A DNA stretch of 64,000 nucleotides from Burkholderia cepacia ATCC 25416. GTDB lineage: Bacteria; Pseudomonadota; Gammaproteobacteria; Burkholderiales; Burkholderiaceae. The translations under genes and the position numbers were made by a program. Below are positions 8,439 through 15,313 of the stretch, piece after piece. Location of the stretch: the NCBI RefSeq assembly GCF_001411495.1, contig NZ_CP012984.1, positions 124,001 through 188,000 of the forward strand, read 5' to 3'. Numbering within the stretch: position 1 is the stretch's first letter; each line of letters opens with the position of its first letter. The notes under the pieces were generated by a model. That model saw nothing but the letters and a program-made list of their open reading frames with translations. It was not told where the DNA came from and ran no database searches.

Positions 8439-9602
8439 TCAGCGCTGCCGGAACGCGTCGAGCGACGGCAACGCGTGACCGTGGAAATCGAACAGCGTGT
8501 TGTTGTCCCACTGGTCGCCCGCGCCGAGCTTCCAGCCGACACCGCGCGTCGGGATCCATTCCGGTTCCCACCAGAACACGCCCTTGCCGCGATTGCCCGG
8601 CACGCCCTTCACGATATCGACGACCGCTGCGAGGAATTGGGCCTGGCCGGCCGGCGACGGCGGAAAGGTCGTCGATCCGGTGTTGGTCATCGCGTTCGGC
8701 TCGGAATCGCCATCGCTGGTGGTCCACGGATACGCGGTTTCGACGACGATCAGCTCCTTGTCGTAGCGCACCGCTAGGTCGTTCGCGTTGTTGCGCAGAT
8801 CGTCGAGCGAGCCTTGCCATTGCGGGTAATACGACAGGCCGATCACATCGAATGCGACGCCGCGCTGCGTCGCGCTGTCGAACCACCAGCGGCTCTTGCC
8901 GTTGTCGCCACCGCTGTCGACGTGCAGCATCACCTTGATGCGCGGATCGACGGCCTTCACCGCGTCGTGGCCGGTTTTCAGCAACTGCGCGAGATTGTCC
9001 CACTGGTCGTAGCGGCCGAGCGGCCACAGCATGCCGCCCGTGATCTCGTTGCCGATCTGCACCCACTCGGGGCTCACGCCGGCGCGCTGCAGCCGGCGCA
9101 GCACGTCGGTCGTGTACGCCGACAGCAGCGCGCAGGTTTCGGCCAGGCTCTTGCCGGCCCATGCATGCGGAGGATATTGCTTGCCGGGGTCGGCCCACCA
9201 GTCGCTGTAGTGGAAGTCGATCAGGATGCGCATCCCGAGCGCGGCCGCGCGCTGCGCGAGCACGACGACGTGCGCGGCATTGTTGTAGCCCGCCGCATCG
9301 CTCTGGTTCGCTGGGAAGAAATCCGGGTTGCCGGGATCGTTCCAGACCTTGATCCGGATCGAATCGACGCCGTGCGCGCGGAGAATCTTCAGGCAGTCGC
9401 GTGGCGCGCCGCCGCGGTCGAAGAAGGCGGCGCCATGCGCTTCGAGTTCCGGCAACGTCGAGATGTCGGCGCCCATCGCGAACTCGGCCGCCGCCGCACT
9501 GTGCGGCGCGGGTCGTGCGAAGGCGGCCAGCGGACCGGCCAGGTCGAGGCAGGCAAGCGCCGCGCTCGACATGCTCCAGCGCAGCATCGATCGTCTGTTC
9601 AT
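8439..9602 (-). CDS. GH53 endo-beta-1,4-galactanase, secreted
   Basis: Cleaves beta-1,4-galactan side chains of pectin outside the cytoplasm. From ATG 9602 (GGAGG six bases upstream) the protein has 387 residues: a signal peptide to about residue 37 (basic MNRRSM start, Ala/Leu core), then a TIM barrel with GH53 signatures SIRIKVWND, DFHYSDWWADPGKQ, acid/base Glu186 in QIGNEITGGMLWP and nucleophile Glu288 in IVVETAYPW, and the final FWWEPEW strand. It is transcribed toward the MFS gene and has its own operator at 9655-9668. Extracellular galactanase, importer and GH42 enzyme form one pathway. Confidence 0.95.
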   Translation of the reverse strand: MNRRSMLRWSMSSAALACLDLAGPLAAFARPAPHSAAAAEFAMGADISTLPELEAHGAAFFDRGGAPRDCLKILRAHGVDSIRIKVWNDPGNPDFFPANQSDAAGYNNAAHVVVLAQRAAALGMRILIDFHYSDWWADPGKQYPPHAWAGKSLAETCALLSAYTTDVLRRLQRAGVSPEWVQIGNEITGGMLWPLGRYDQWDNLAQLLKTGHDAVKAVDPRIKVMLHVDSGGDNGKSRWWFDSATQRGVAFDVIGLSYYPQWQGSLDDLRNNANDLAVRYDKELIVVETAYPWTTSDGDSEPNAMTNTGSTTFPPSPAGQAQFLAAVVDIVKGVPGNRGKGVFWWEPEWIPTRGVGWKLGAGDQWDNNTLFDFHGHALPSLDAFRQR

Positions 9603-9654
9603 CGTCATCCTCCATGTCATGGACCCCGTCGGACGCGGGGTCGGTTCCAGTGTG

Positions 9655-9668
9655 TTTAAGCGCTTAAA
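9655..9668. promoter_or_regulatory. LacI-type operator upstream of the galactanase gene
   Basis: TTTAAGCGCTTAAA is a perfect 14-bp palindrome 53 bp before the galactanase start. It matches the core of the operator at 703-722 in all but one base. Co-control of both transcription units by the LacI protein at 1-525 is inferred. Confidence 0.75.
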
Positions 9669-9924
9669 TTTCGACCCGCGAGACAGGGCCGAGTTGAGCG
9701 TAGCGCACCTGTCGCCGCCCATGCAAAGAACGCGCGCGTTGCCTACTATCTGGCGAGCGCCGGCACGCGCGCCGCGTCGCGCTACGACCGGTCGCGATTT
9801 CGGGCGCGCGTCGCACCCGTGATGACCGCGATGCCGAACAGGATGACGGCACACGATCTCGATGATTGCGCGGTAATTGGAGTTGACCCCTGTAGTCCCG
9901 GACACAAGATCGGGGCGTAACTCG

Positions 9925-10234
9925 GATCGGTTTCGTCGGGCCGCGCAGCGCATAGTCCGCCGCCAGCCGAGTTTTCTGCTTGCACTGAAGCAGGCCGATA
10001 GTTGGCTGGCCTTCCGGTGCCTTGACTTGCGCGTCGGGCGCGGAAAGGTAGAAGTGCAGTTGCCCCGTATTCGGGCTTGAACAGCATCGATTTAAGTTCG
10101 ACGACGACATGGCACCGAAGCCTGAGATAGCAGAAGAGCAGATCGATGAAAAACTCGTCGCCGCGTCCCTCTAGCCAATACTGACGCCCGACGAACGCGA
10201 ACCGGGCACCCAACTCCACAAGGAAACGCAAAAT
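9925..10234 (-). pseudogene. YhcG/DUF1016-type PD-(D/E)XK nuclease relic, frameshifted
   Basis: Reading the minus strand from about 10234, one frame gives FLVELGARFAFVGRQYWLEG, then FFIDLLFCYLRLRCHVVVELK, which is the catalytic core of YhcG-type PDDEXK proteins (Asp, then ELK). At PEYG near 10060 the homology jumps to another frame (GQLHFYLSAPDAQVKAPEGQPTIGLLQCK, then DYALRG) and fades near 9925. The N-terminal domain and the C-terminal end are absent. It is therefore a broken fragment, not a working nuclease. YhcG proteins are often found near restriction or defence genes, which fits the Gabija-like module 3 kb away. The rest of 9672-10370 holds nothing recognisable. Confidence 0.7.
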
Positions 10235-10370
10235 GTGCCGCGAGCGCACGGTCGATGTCGCGCTCCTGGCGGTTATCGTGGCGCTGTGGCGATGTGTTGA
10301 TGAGCGTTGGGATAATATCCTAGAGCGCTGATCGGGATGCAGCGTCAGCACGCGTCGTCAATGAAACTGT

Positions 10371-10679
10371 TCAGATCGTCCTGGCACCTGCTGCCCAGTG
10401 CGTAGGAAAACCCGCCACACATATCGCAGGTTCGCAGCAGACAACATCGAACTTTGCCAATCCGTGGATATGGAACGGGTCTTCGGCAATCATTGTCTCT
10501 ATATCCCGTGGTTGGCCCGCATACGCGAGCACGAAACCGCCGCTTTCTCCATGCAGCGGGCCCGCGGCAAGGATATTTCCCGCTTGCGCGTATTTGATGA
10601 GCCACGCCTTGTGAGCATCGAGATGCGCCTGGATTTCTTCGAAGGGACGGACGTAGTCGAGCTTGATGGCGAACAGCAT
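10371..10679 (-). CDS. YciI-like protein
   Basis: Small cytoplasmic protein of the YciI/YCII ferredoxin-like fold, 102 residues. It shows the family pattern FAIKLDYVRPFEEIQAHLDAH, LIKYAQAGNILAAGPL, GFVLAYAG and the AEDPFHIHGLAKFDV segment with the conserved His/Asp pair. An AGGAG ribosome-binding site precedes ATG 10679. It lies 12 bp downstream of azoR and is probably co-transcribed. Family members have been linked to dehalogenase-like or unknown chemistry; no specific reaction can be given. Confidence 0.85.
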   Translation of the reverse strand: MLFAIKLDYVRPFEEIQAHLDAHKAWLIKYAQAGNILAAGPLHGESGGFVLAYAGQPRDIETMIAEDPFHIHGLAKFDVVCCEPAICVAGFPTHWAAGARTI

Positions 10680-10691
10680 AAGCGACTCCTG

Positions 10692-11336
10692 TTACTGGAT
10701 GGTTTGCGCACCGGACGTGCGTATGTCGACGAGTACGTCGGTCAGGGTCGCCCTGGCAAGCGCGATGCTCTCGTCCCGGACGGCTTGACCCTTCGACGCT
10801 CCTTCGGCCCGCACGAAGCGGACGTCGGTGATGCCCAGGAAACCGAAGAACGCCTTCAGGTAGCTTTCCTGGAAGTCCATGTGTGAGAGCGGTGCGTCCG
10901 CGTAAAATCCGCCGCGCGCAGAGGCTACGATCACCTGCTTGCCGCCTGCCAGGCCGACCGGGCCGTTTTCGGTATACCGGAACGTGCGCCCGGCCTGGGC
11001 TACACGATCGAGCCATGCTTTCAACTGACTCGGCACCGAAAAGTTGTACATCGGCGCACCGATGACAATGACGTCGCTCGCTAGAAACTCCTTGACGAGT
11101 GCTTCGGAGAGCTCATGTTCGCGCGCGGTGGCGTCGTCGAGAGCACCGACGCCGATCTGCCGAAATCCTGCTGCGATCGGGCCGGTGAGATGCCGGATTT
11201 CGTCGTGGACGAGATCGCGGTACGTCACATGCGCCGACGGATGCTGCGCCCGCAGACCAGCTACCACGGCTGCGGACAGCTCTCGCGTGATGGAACTGTT
11301 GCCGAGCATGCTCGAATCGAGATGAAGGATATTCAT
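10692..11336 (-). CDS. azoR: FMN-dependent NADH-azoreductase
   Basis: Flavodoxin-fold quinone/azo reductase, 214 residues, acting in the cytoplasm on quinones and azo compounds with NADH. Recognisable elements are the N-terminal LHLDSSMLGNSSITRELSA phosphate-binding loop, GAPMYNFSVPSQLKAWLDRV (FMN-binding), FRYTENGPVGL and ASARGGFY, then HMDFQESYLKAFFGFLG. GAGG lies five bases before ATG 11336. The gene sits between a truncated hydrolase and a YciI-like gene in the same direction, a common small detoxification operon. Confidence 0.93.
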   Translation of the reverse strand: MNILHLDSSMLGNSSITRELSAAVVAGLRAQHPSAHVTYRDLVHDEIRHLTGPIAAGFRQIGVGALDDATAREHELSEALVKEFLASDVIVIGAPMYNFSVPSQLKAWLDRVAQAGRTFRYTENGPVGLAGGKQVIVASARGGFYADAPLSHMDFQESYLKAFFGFLGITDVRFVRAEGASKGQAVRDESIALARATLTDVLVDIRTSGAQTIQ

Positions 11337-11387
11337 TGAAGCCTCGCTGACAGGGGAGGAGTGAAGCGCGTCGAAACGCGCTGGAAT

Positions 11388-11852
11388 TCATTGCGATGCC
11401 TTCCGGGCGGCCAGATCGATCAGCCTCGCGACCTCGTCCGGGTGAGATAGCATCGACATGTGGCTGGAGCGAATCGACGTGACCGTTGCCCCGATGTGCT
11501 GCGCAATGGCTTGCTGCACGGCGGGCTTCAGCGCATTGTCGTTGGTGGTTCGCAGATACCAGACAGGCTTGTCGTGCCAGGCCGCGTGCTGGATTTTCCC
11601 AGTGAAGCAGGCCGCTGCGACAGGCTGTTGAACCGATGCCAGGACGCGAGCCTGTTCGAGCGGAATGTCCGCTGCCATGACGTGCTGAAACGCTCGCGCA
11701 TCGTCGAGCCAGATTAGCCCATGGGCGTCAGATGCGAGGCCGGTCATCGGCGCGTGGAGGCGTTGCAGCAGGTCGGCGACGGACTCGCCGTCGTCCGGTA
11801 CCAGCGCGGACAGATAGACCAGGCCTTTCACACTGGCAGCGTTGCCGGCCTG
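11388..11852 (-). pseudogene. Alpha/beta hydrolase, 5' half removed by transposon end
   Basis: The remaining 150 or so codons match the C-terminal part of EstC-like alpha/beta hydrolases: QAGNAASVKGLVYLSALVPDDGESV, the PVWYLRTTNDNALKP strand carrying the acid residue, and the catalytic His in SSHMSMLSHPDEV. The N-terminal part with the nucleophile elbow Ser is missing. Coding homology runs without a start codon straight to the left end of a Tn5053-like element at about 11853, so the insertion (or a later deletion) removed the 5' half. A GTG at 11831 could start a short product but it would lack the catalytic Ser. Confidence 0.8.
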
Positions 11853-12434
11853 TGTAGGCGTTCGTTATTAGCGCTAGCCGTGTTCAGAAACGTTGCTAGC
11901 GGAAATTCTCAAAGAAGCCTTGGCGAACAGGGGCTTTTTGAAGTTTTCTGGCGGCTGCTTGGCCGTTGCGTTTCTGCAACAGAAACTTGGCCTATGTTCA
12001 CTAACGTTGCTAGCACGTTGCACGTGTTCTTTAATACTGCTAGCGCACGTGTCGCGTGGATTGATAGGGATCCATATGGCTTCGATCGAAGAGCGGGCCG
12101 CTCGAGCAGCGAAGATTGCGTCCGTGCTTCGACCGCTTGGCAACGGCGTGCTTTCCCGACAGCAGGCTGAACGAGCAGCACAGCTATTAGGCGTTCACTG
12201 CACCACCGTATATCGCCTGCGTCGACGTTTCCTCGCAGATCCGGTCGCCAGCACATTAGAGCCAAGGCAGCCGGGTAGGGCGACCGGGGGCAGACTGGAC
12301 GCCGCCGTCGAATGCGTCATCGACGAGGCCGTGCACGAATGGCTCCCTGATCAGCGACACCTTGCGCATCCTGCAACTGATCTTGTACTTGAGGTGAAAC
12401 GTCGCTGCAGCGTTGCAGGTCTATCGCCTCCAAG
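11853..12434 (+). mobile_element. Tn5053/Mu-like transposon left end, copy 1 (truncated)
   Basis: Begins TGTAGGCGTT and carries four 19-bp direct repeats of the form GTTC-N9-GCTAGC at 11860-11878, 11882-11900, 11996-12014 and 12026-12044, then the start of a TniA-like gene. The same segment recurs at 37084 with a few substitutions. Arrays of 19-bp repeats at the ends are known for Tn5053/Tn402 elements as transposase-binding sites. The element is cut at about 12434 by an IS3-type fragment; no right end is seen. Confidence 0.75.
12076..12434 (+). pseudogene. TniA-like transposase, N-terminal fragment (copy 1)
   Basis: From ATG 12076 about 119 codons match copy 2 at 38354. The segment contains a helix-turn-helix (LSRQQAERAAQLLGVHCTTVYRLRRRFL) of the kind found at the N-terminus of Mu/TniA-family transposases. 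The DDE catalytic domain is absent because an IS3-type fragment replaces it after SPPS. The frame then runs on through unrelated IS sequence to 12531. Confidence 0.7.
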
Positions 12435-12775
12435 CGGGTGTTGCTGCGGTCCACCGCAACGCGACCGTCATGTCGCCGCTTATCTCGCCGCACGCCAGGG
12501 CGGCGCAGCAGCAACTGTTGCTCCCGCATGACCCGATACACGCGCTTGGCGTTGATGCACGGCGCACCGGTCTGCTCCCGACTGCGGCGCAGCAGCGCCC
12601 AGACACGCCGGTAGCCGTAGGTCGGCAGATGCGCCACATGGGCCTGAATTTCCTCGACCAGCCCGGCATCATTGGTCATGCGGGCACGGCGACCATCGCG
12701 CCAGTCAGACGAGCGAGCTCGCTTCACCGCCACGGCAGAGCGCGCCACGCCGAGAACTTCGCAGACCGTCTTCAT
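12435..12775 (-). pseudogene. IS3-family transposase OrfB, N-terminal fragment
   Basis: Begins [15 protein letters not shown] and continues with the IS2-type pattern VAHLPTYGYRRVWALLRR and NAKRVYRVMREQQLLL before ending at GRVAVDRSNTR. The whole DDE catalytic core that follows this point in the family is missing. Beyond it the frame runs antisense into the TniA-like fragment. Confidence 0.8.
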
Positions 12776-13146
12776 CGGTCGTCCCCCGGCAGCAAGGGCG
12801 AGCACGCAATCAGGTTTTTTGAACGGCCCCATTCCACGGCTTCTTTCAGGATTTCGACCTCGAGTGTCTTCTTCCCTAGTAGCCGTTGCAGTTCCTTGAT
12901 TTCCTTGATGGCGGCGGCCAGCTCAGATGCCGGCACAACGGTTTCGCCTGCCTTCACCGCTACCAGACTGCCTTCCTGGGATTGCTTGCGCCAGCCGAAC
13001 ACTTGGTTGGCGTTGACGCCGTGCCGACGTGCAACGGCCGACACCGACGCTCCCGGCTCCAATGTTTCCTGAACGATGGCGATTTTTTCTTGCGCCGTGC
13101 GCCGACGACGGCGCTCCGGCTCGGTCAGAATTTCGATGCTTTCCAC
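12772..13146 (-). CDS. IS3-family transposase OrfA
   Basis: Helix-turn-helix subunit of an IS2-like transposase, 124 residues. It has the [20 protein letters not shown] start, the [22 protein letters not shown] and a C-terminal leucine-zipper-like stretch ([24 protein letters not shown]) that mediates multimerisation. The reading frame is intact, but its partner OrfB is truncated, so transposition from this copy is unlikely. The stop overlaps the orfB start (ATGA at 12775-12772). Confidence 0.85.
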   Translation of the reverse strand: MESIEILTEPERRRRRTAQEKIAIVQETLEPGASVSAVARRHGVNANQVFGWRKQSQEGSLVAVKAGETVVPASELAAAIKEIKELQRLLGKKTLEVEILKEAVEWGRSKNLIACSPLLPGDDR

Positions 13147-13160
13147 GTAACGACTAAGCT

Positions 13161-13171
13161 TACCGATAGGC
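13161..13171 (+). repeat. Left copy of 11-bp direct repeat flanking the defence module
   Basis: TACCGATAGGC occurs here and in the same orientation at 17398-17408, bracketing the helicase and nuclease genes (13307-17371) almost exactly. It could mark an insertion or recombination event; chance cannot be excluded for 11 bp, although two copies this placed are unlikely. Confidence 0.4.
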
Positions 13172-13306
13172 GCAAGACTATCCGTTATTTTAAGAGAGTC
13201 CTCGTGTCCTCAGATACGTGGGGCCGCTCCATTGGGCTCGATGCCATTCGGCTTGCACGTCACGACGAGAATGTCTCAAGTCCGCAAAAAATCCATCGCT
13301 GTACGC

Positions 13307-15313
13307 CTAGACTTGTACGTGCGCATCTGAGCAGCAATCAATGACAGTCCAACCTCGACCCATCAGCGTGTCGAGTTCCCCAGGCCCAAACGCATCCTTT
13401 CGCATCGCCAAGCACAGCAGATGGGTCGGGCGAGTCATCGCGACGTAATGTAACTTGAGCCGCCCGAGCGTTCTCGGGCCTTCAGGGACTTGCCGGCCCC
13501 TGGCGTTTGTCGAAAAGCCGCCTGACTTCGTGCCCAGCAACCATGGCTTCAGTTCGCTTAGATGATGCGCGTGGTAGAAACTGTCGAGGACGAGCGTCGC
13601 CGTGTGCGTTTCGCCCTTCACCGCATGGATCGAGCTCAGCCGAATGTGTACCTGCGGGGCGTCGGGCGGATAAGCAAACAAATTGTCTGCGCACGCGGCA
13701 ATTGCGGCTTCGCCCTCAGCTACGGGCTGAGCCTGCGGCAGCGCTAAGAAGGTGGCAACATCCTCGCCGAGCACCTCTGCACCGCTCAGTTGCCGGATCA
13801 CCGCCTCAATATGGGCTTGTGCTGCCGCGGCGCAGAGCGCAGGGGTGATATCCCCTTGGTGTGTCAAGATGATTTCTTGCAATGCGAGATATTCGCATCT
13901 CGCGTCGCTGTCGCCAAGAATCTCGACCACCCGGCGATGAGGCGATTTTCGTGCGCTCGCCCCATACGGGACGCCGGCAAGCTCGCTTGCGGCGAGGAGC
14001 GCCGCCGCCACGGCGTTGATAAGTTTGCCCGTGTTTCTGCTGCCAGCCATCTCAAAACGAGCCCGCGCAAGGTATTGGGCGAAGCTGCTCGGCGTAGACT
14101 CCTTCCGAACGCATGCCGGGTCGTAACTGGGCACATAGTGTCCCATCGCTCGCGGGATGCGATCGTCGTCTCCGGGTTCGTGAACCCCAGCCACTGCAGT
14201 GAACACTCCGTTTTCCAGTACAGCCGCATCGAAGCTATCCAGCAGATGCTGGCCATAGCGCTCCAGCACTCTCTGGACCGACCCGTCATCGAAAAGGAAG
14301 ATTGCCGACGCCTTAGGATCGGCGCTGAGGTGATCCGGTGGACCGGCGCCGATTAGCGCATGCGGCGTAACCCCCAATCCCTTTACTTGGTCCGCAAGAT
14401 TCTGACCAAAACGGTAGCTGCGTGGCATTGGATGTACAACAGCGCCTGGAAACTGATCCGTCGTGGCGCCGCTCTGGCTGGCGCTTTCGTAGATGGCTTG
14501 GTTGGAGTCGCCGAAACGCTGACGGCGCGACGGCGCGTCGCCGCTGCAAAAGATGCGGTGCAGCAGCGCCGATTGTGCCTCACTGTTGTCCTGCGCCTCG
14601 TCGATGAATACCAGCGGAAAGCGCCGACGTAGCATTGGAATCGTCTCAGGATGCCGATCAAGCAATTCGCAGGCCCATACGAACATTTCGTCGAAGCAAA
14701 AATATCCCTGTTCGCTCGACTGGCGACGCGCATCGATCATCGCTTGATATGTCGGCGTCTGCGGTCCGAAACGGCCTGTCTTGCCCCCGCCATAGTCAGT
14801 CTGGTCGTAAATCAGGCAGGTCTCGCTCAGATTTGCCTGCTGCAAAGCCCAGCGCCGATTCGCGGGTAACAGGTTCCACCGCTTCGCAAGTGCAATCCTG
14901 GTATCGATGCAGCGCACTTCGACTCCTTTCGACCGAAGCCAAGGCAGCGCGAGATACTCATTCACAAACGCGTGGATCGTGCCGACGAAGTGCGGGTAGC
15001 GTGTCAAGGAGACACCCAACGCCGAGCTGCTGAGCTTCGCGCTGATTTCGTTGCGCGCGGCATTGGTATGTGACAGCACGCAGATGCCCTGCTGACGGCT
15101 TGGCCAGCGCATCGCTAGAACTGCGAGTTTTGCGACCAACAAAGTCGTCTTGCCACTTCCCGGGCATGCCTCGAAGTCGATTGTGTCGAGTCGCAGCATT
15201 GCTCGGAGTCGGCTGTCATCACCCTCGACAGCCGCAAATCCGGCGGGGCCAAGCCCCATCAATACCGCTGCCCAGGTAACGTCTTCCTCGCGGACTAGAT
15301 CGTCGTACATCAC
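13307..15313 (-). CDS. UvrD/Rep-like helicase of a Gabija-type defence module (GajB-like)
   Basis: Superfamily 1 helicase, 668 residues from GTG 15313 (ATG 15310 is equally possible). Motifs in order: Walker A ACPGSGKTT (49-57), Ia LSHTNAARNEI, II VFIDEAQD (235-242), III FGDSNQAIYES, IV RSYRFGQNLADQV, V SSIHAVKGETHTATLVLD, VI LHYVAMTRPTHLLCLA. The start directly follows the nuclease stop (TGA-GTG), so translation is coupled. OLD-type nuclease plus UvrD-like helicase is the Gabija arrangement; this protein is longer than the roughly 500-residue GajB known from Bacillus. Defence function is inferred from gene pairing and the IS-rich surroundings. Confidence 0.85.
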   Translation of the reverse strand: MMYDDLVREEDVTWAAVLMGLGPAGFAAVEGDDSRLRAMLRLDTIDFEACPGSGKTTLLVAKLAVLAMRWPSRQQGICVLSHTNAARNEISAKLSSSALGVSLTRYPHFVGTIHAFVNEYLALPWLRSKGVEVRCIDTRIALAKRWNLLPANRRWALQQANLSETCLIYDQTDYGGGKTGRFGPQTPTYQAMIDARRQSSEQGYFCFDEMFVWACELLDRHPETIPMLRRRFPLVFIDEAQDNSEAQSALLHRIFCSGDAPSRRQRFGDSNQAIYESASQSGATTDQFPGAVVHPMPRSYRFGQNLADQVKGLGVTPHALIGAGPPDHLSADPKASAIFLFDDGSVQRVLERYGQHLLDSFDAAVLENGVFTAVAGVHEPGDDDRIPRAMGHYVPSYDPACVRKESTPSSFAQYLARARFEMAGSRNTGKLINAVAAALLAASELAGVPYGASARKSPHRRVVEILGDSDARCEYLALQEIILTHQGDITPALCAAAAQAHIEAVIRQLSGAEVLGEDVATFLALPQAQPVAEGEAAIAACADNLFAYPPDAPQVHIRLSSIHAVKGETHTATLVLDSFYHAHHLSELKPWLLGTKSGGFSTNARGRQVPEGPRTLGRLKLHYVAMTRPTHLLCLAMRKDAFGPGELDTLMGRGWTVIDCCSDAHVQV

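Larger units (their letters stand above)
12435..13150 (-). mobile_element. IS3-family (IS2-like) element, truncated at its 3' end
   Basis: Carries an intact orfA and the first 114 or so codons of orfB on the minus strand. The orfB frame stops matching at about 12435, where it abuts the TniA-like fragment. The 5' terminus lies near 13150-13170, just before the TACCGATAGGC repeat at 13161-13171, but no terminal inverted repeat can be confirmed because the other end is lost. Confidence 0.75.
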
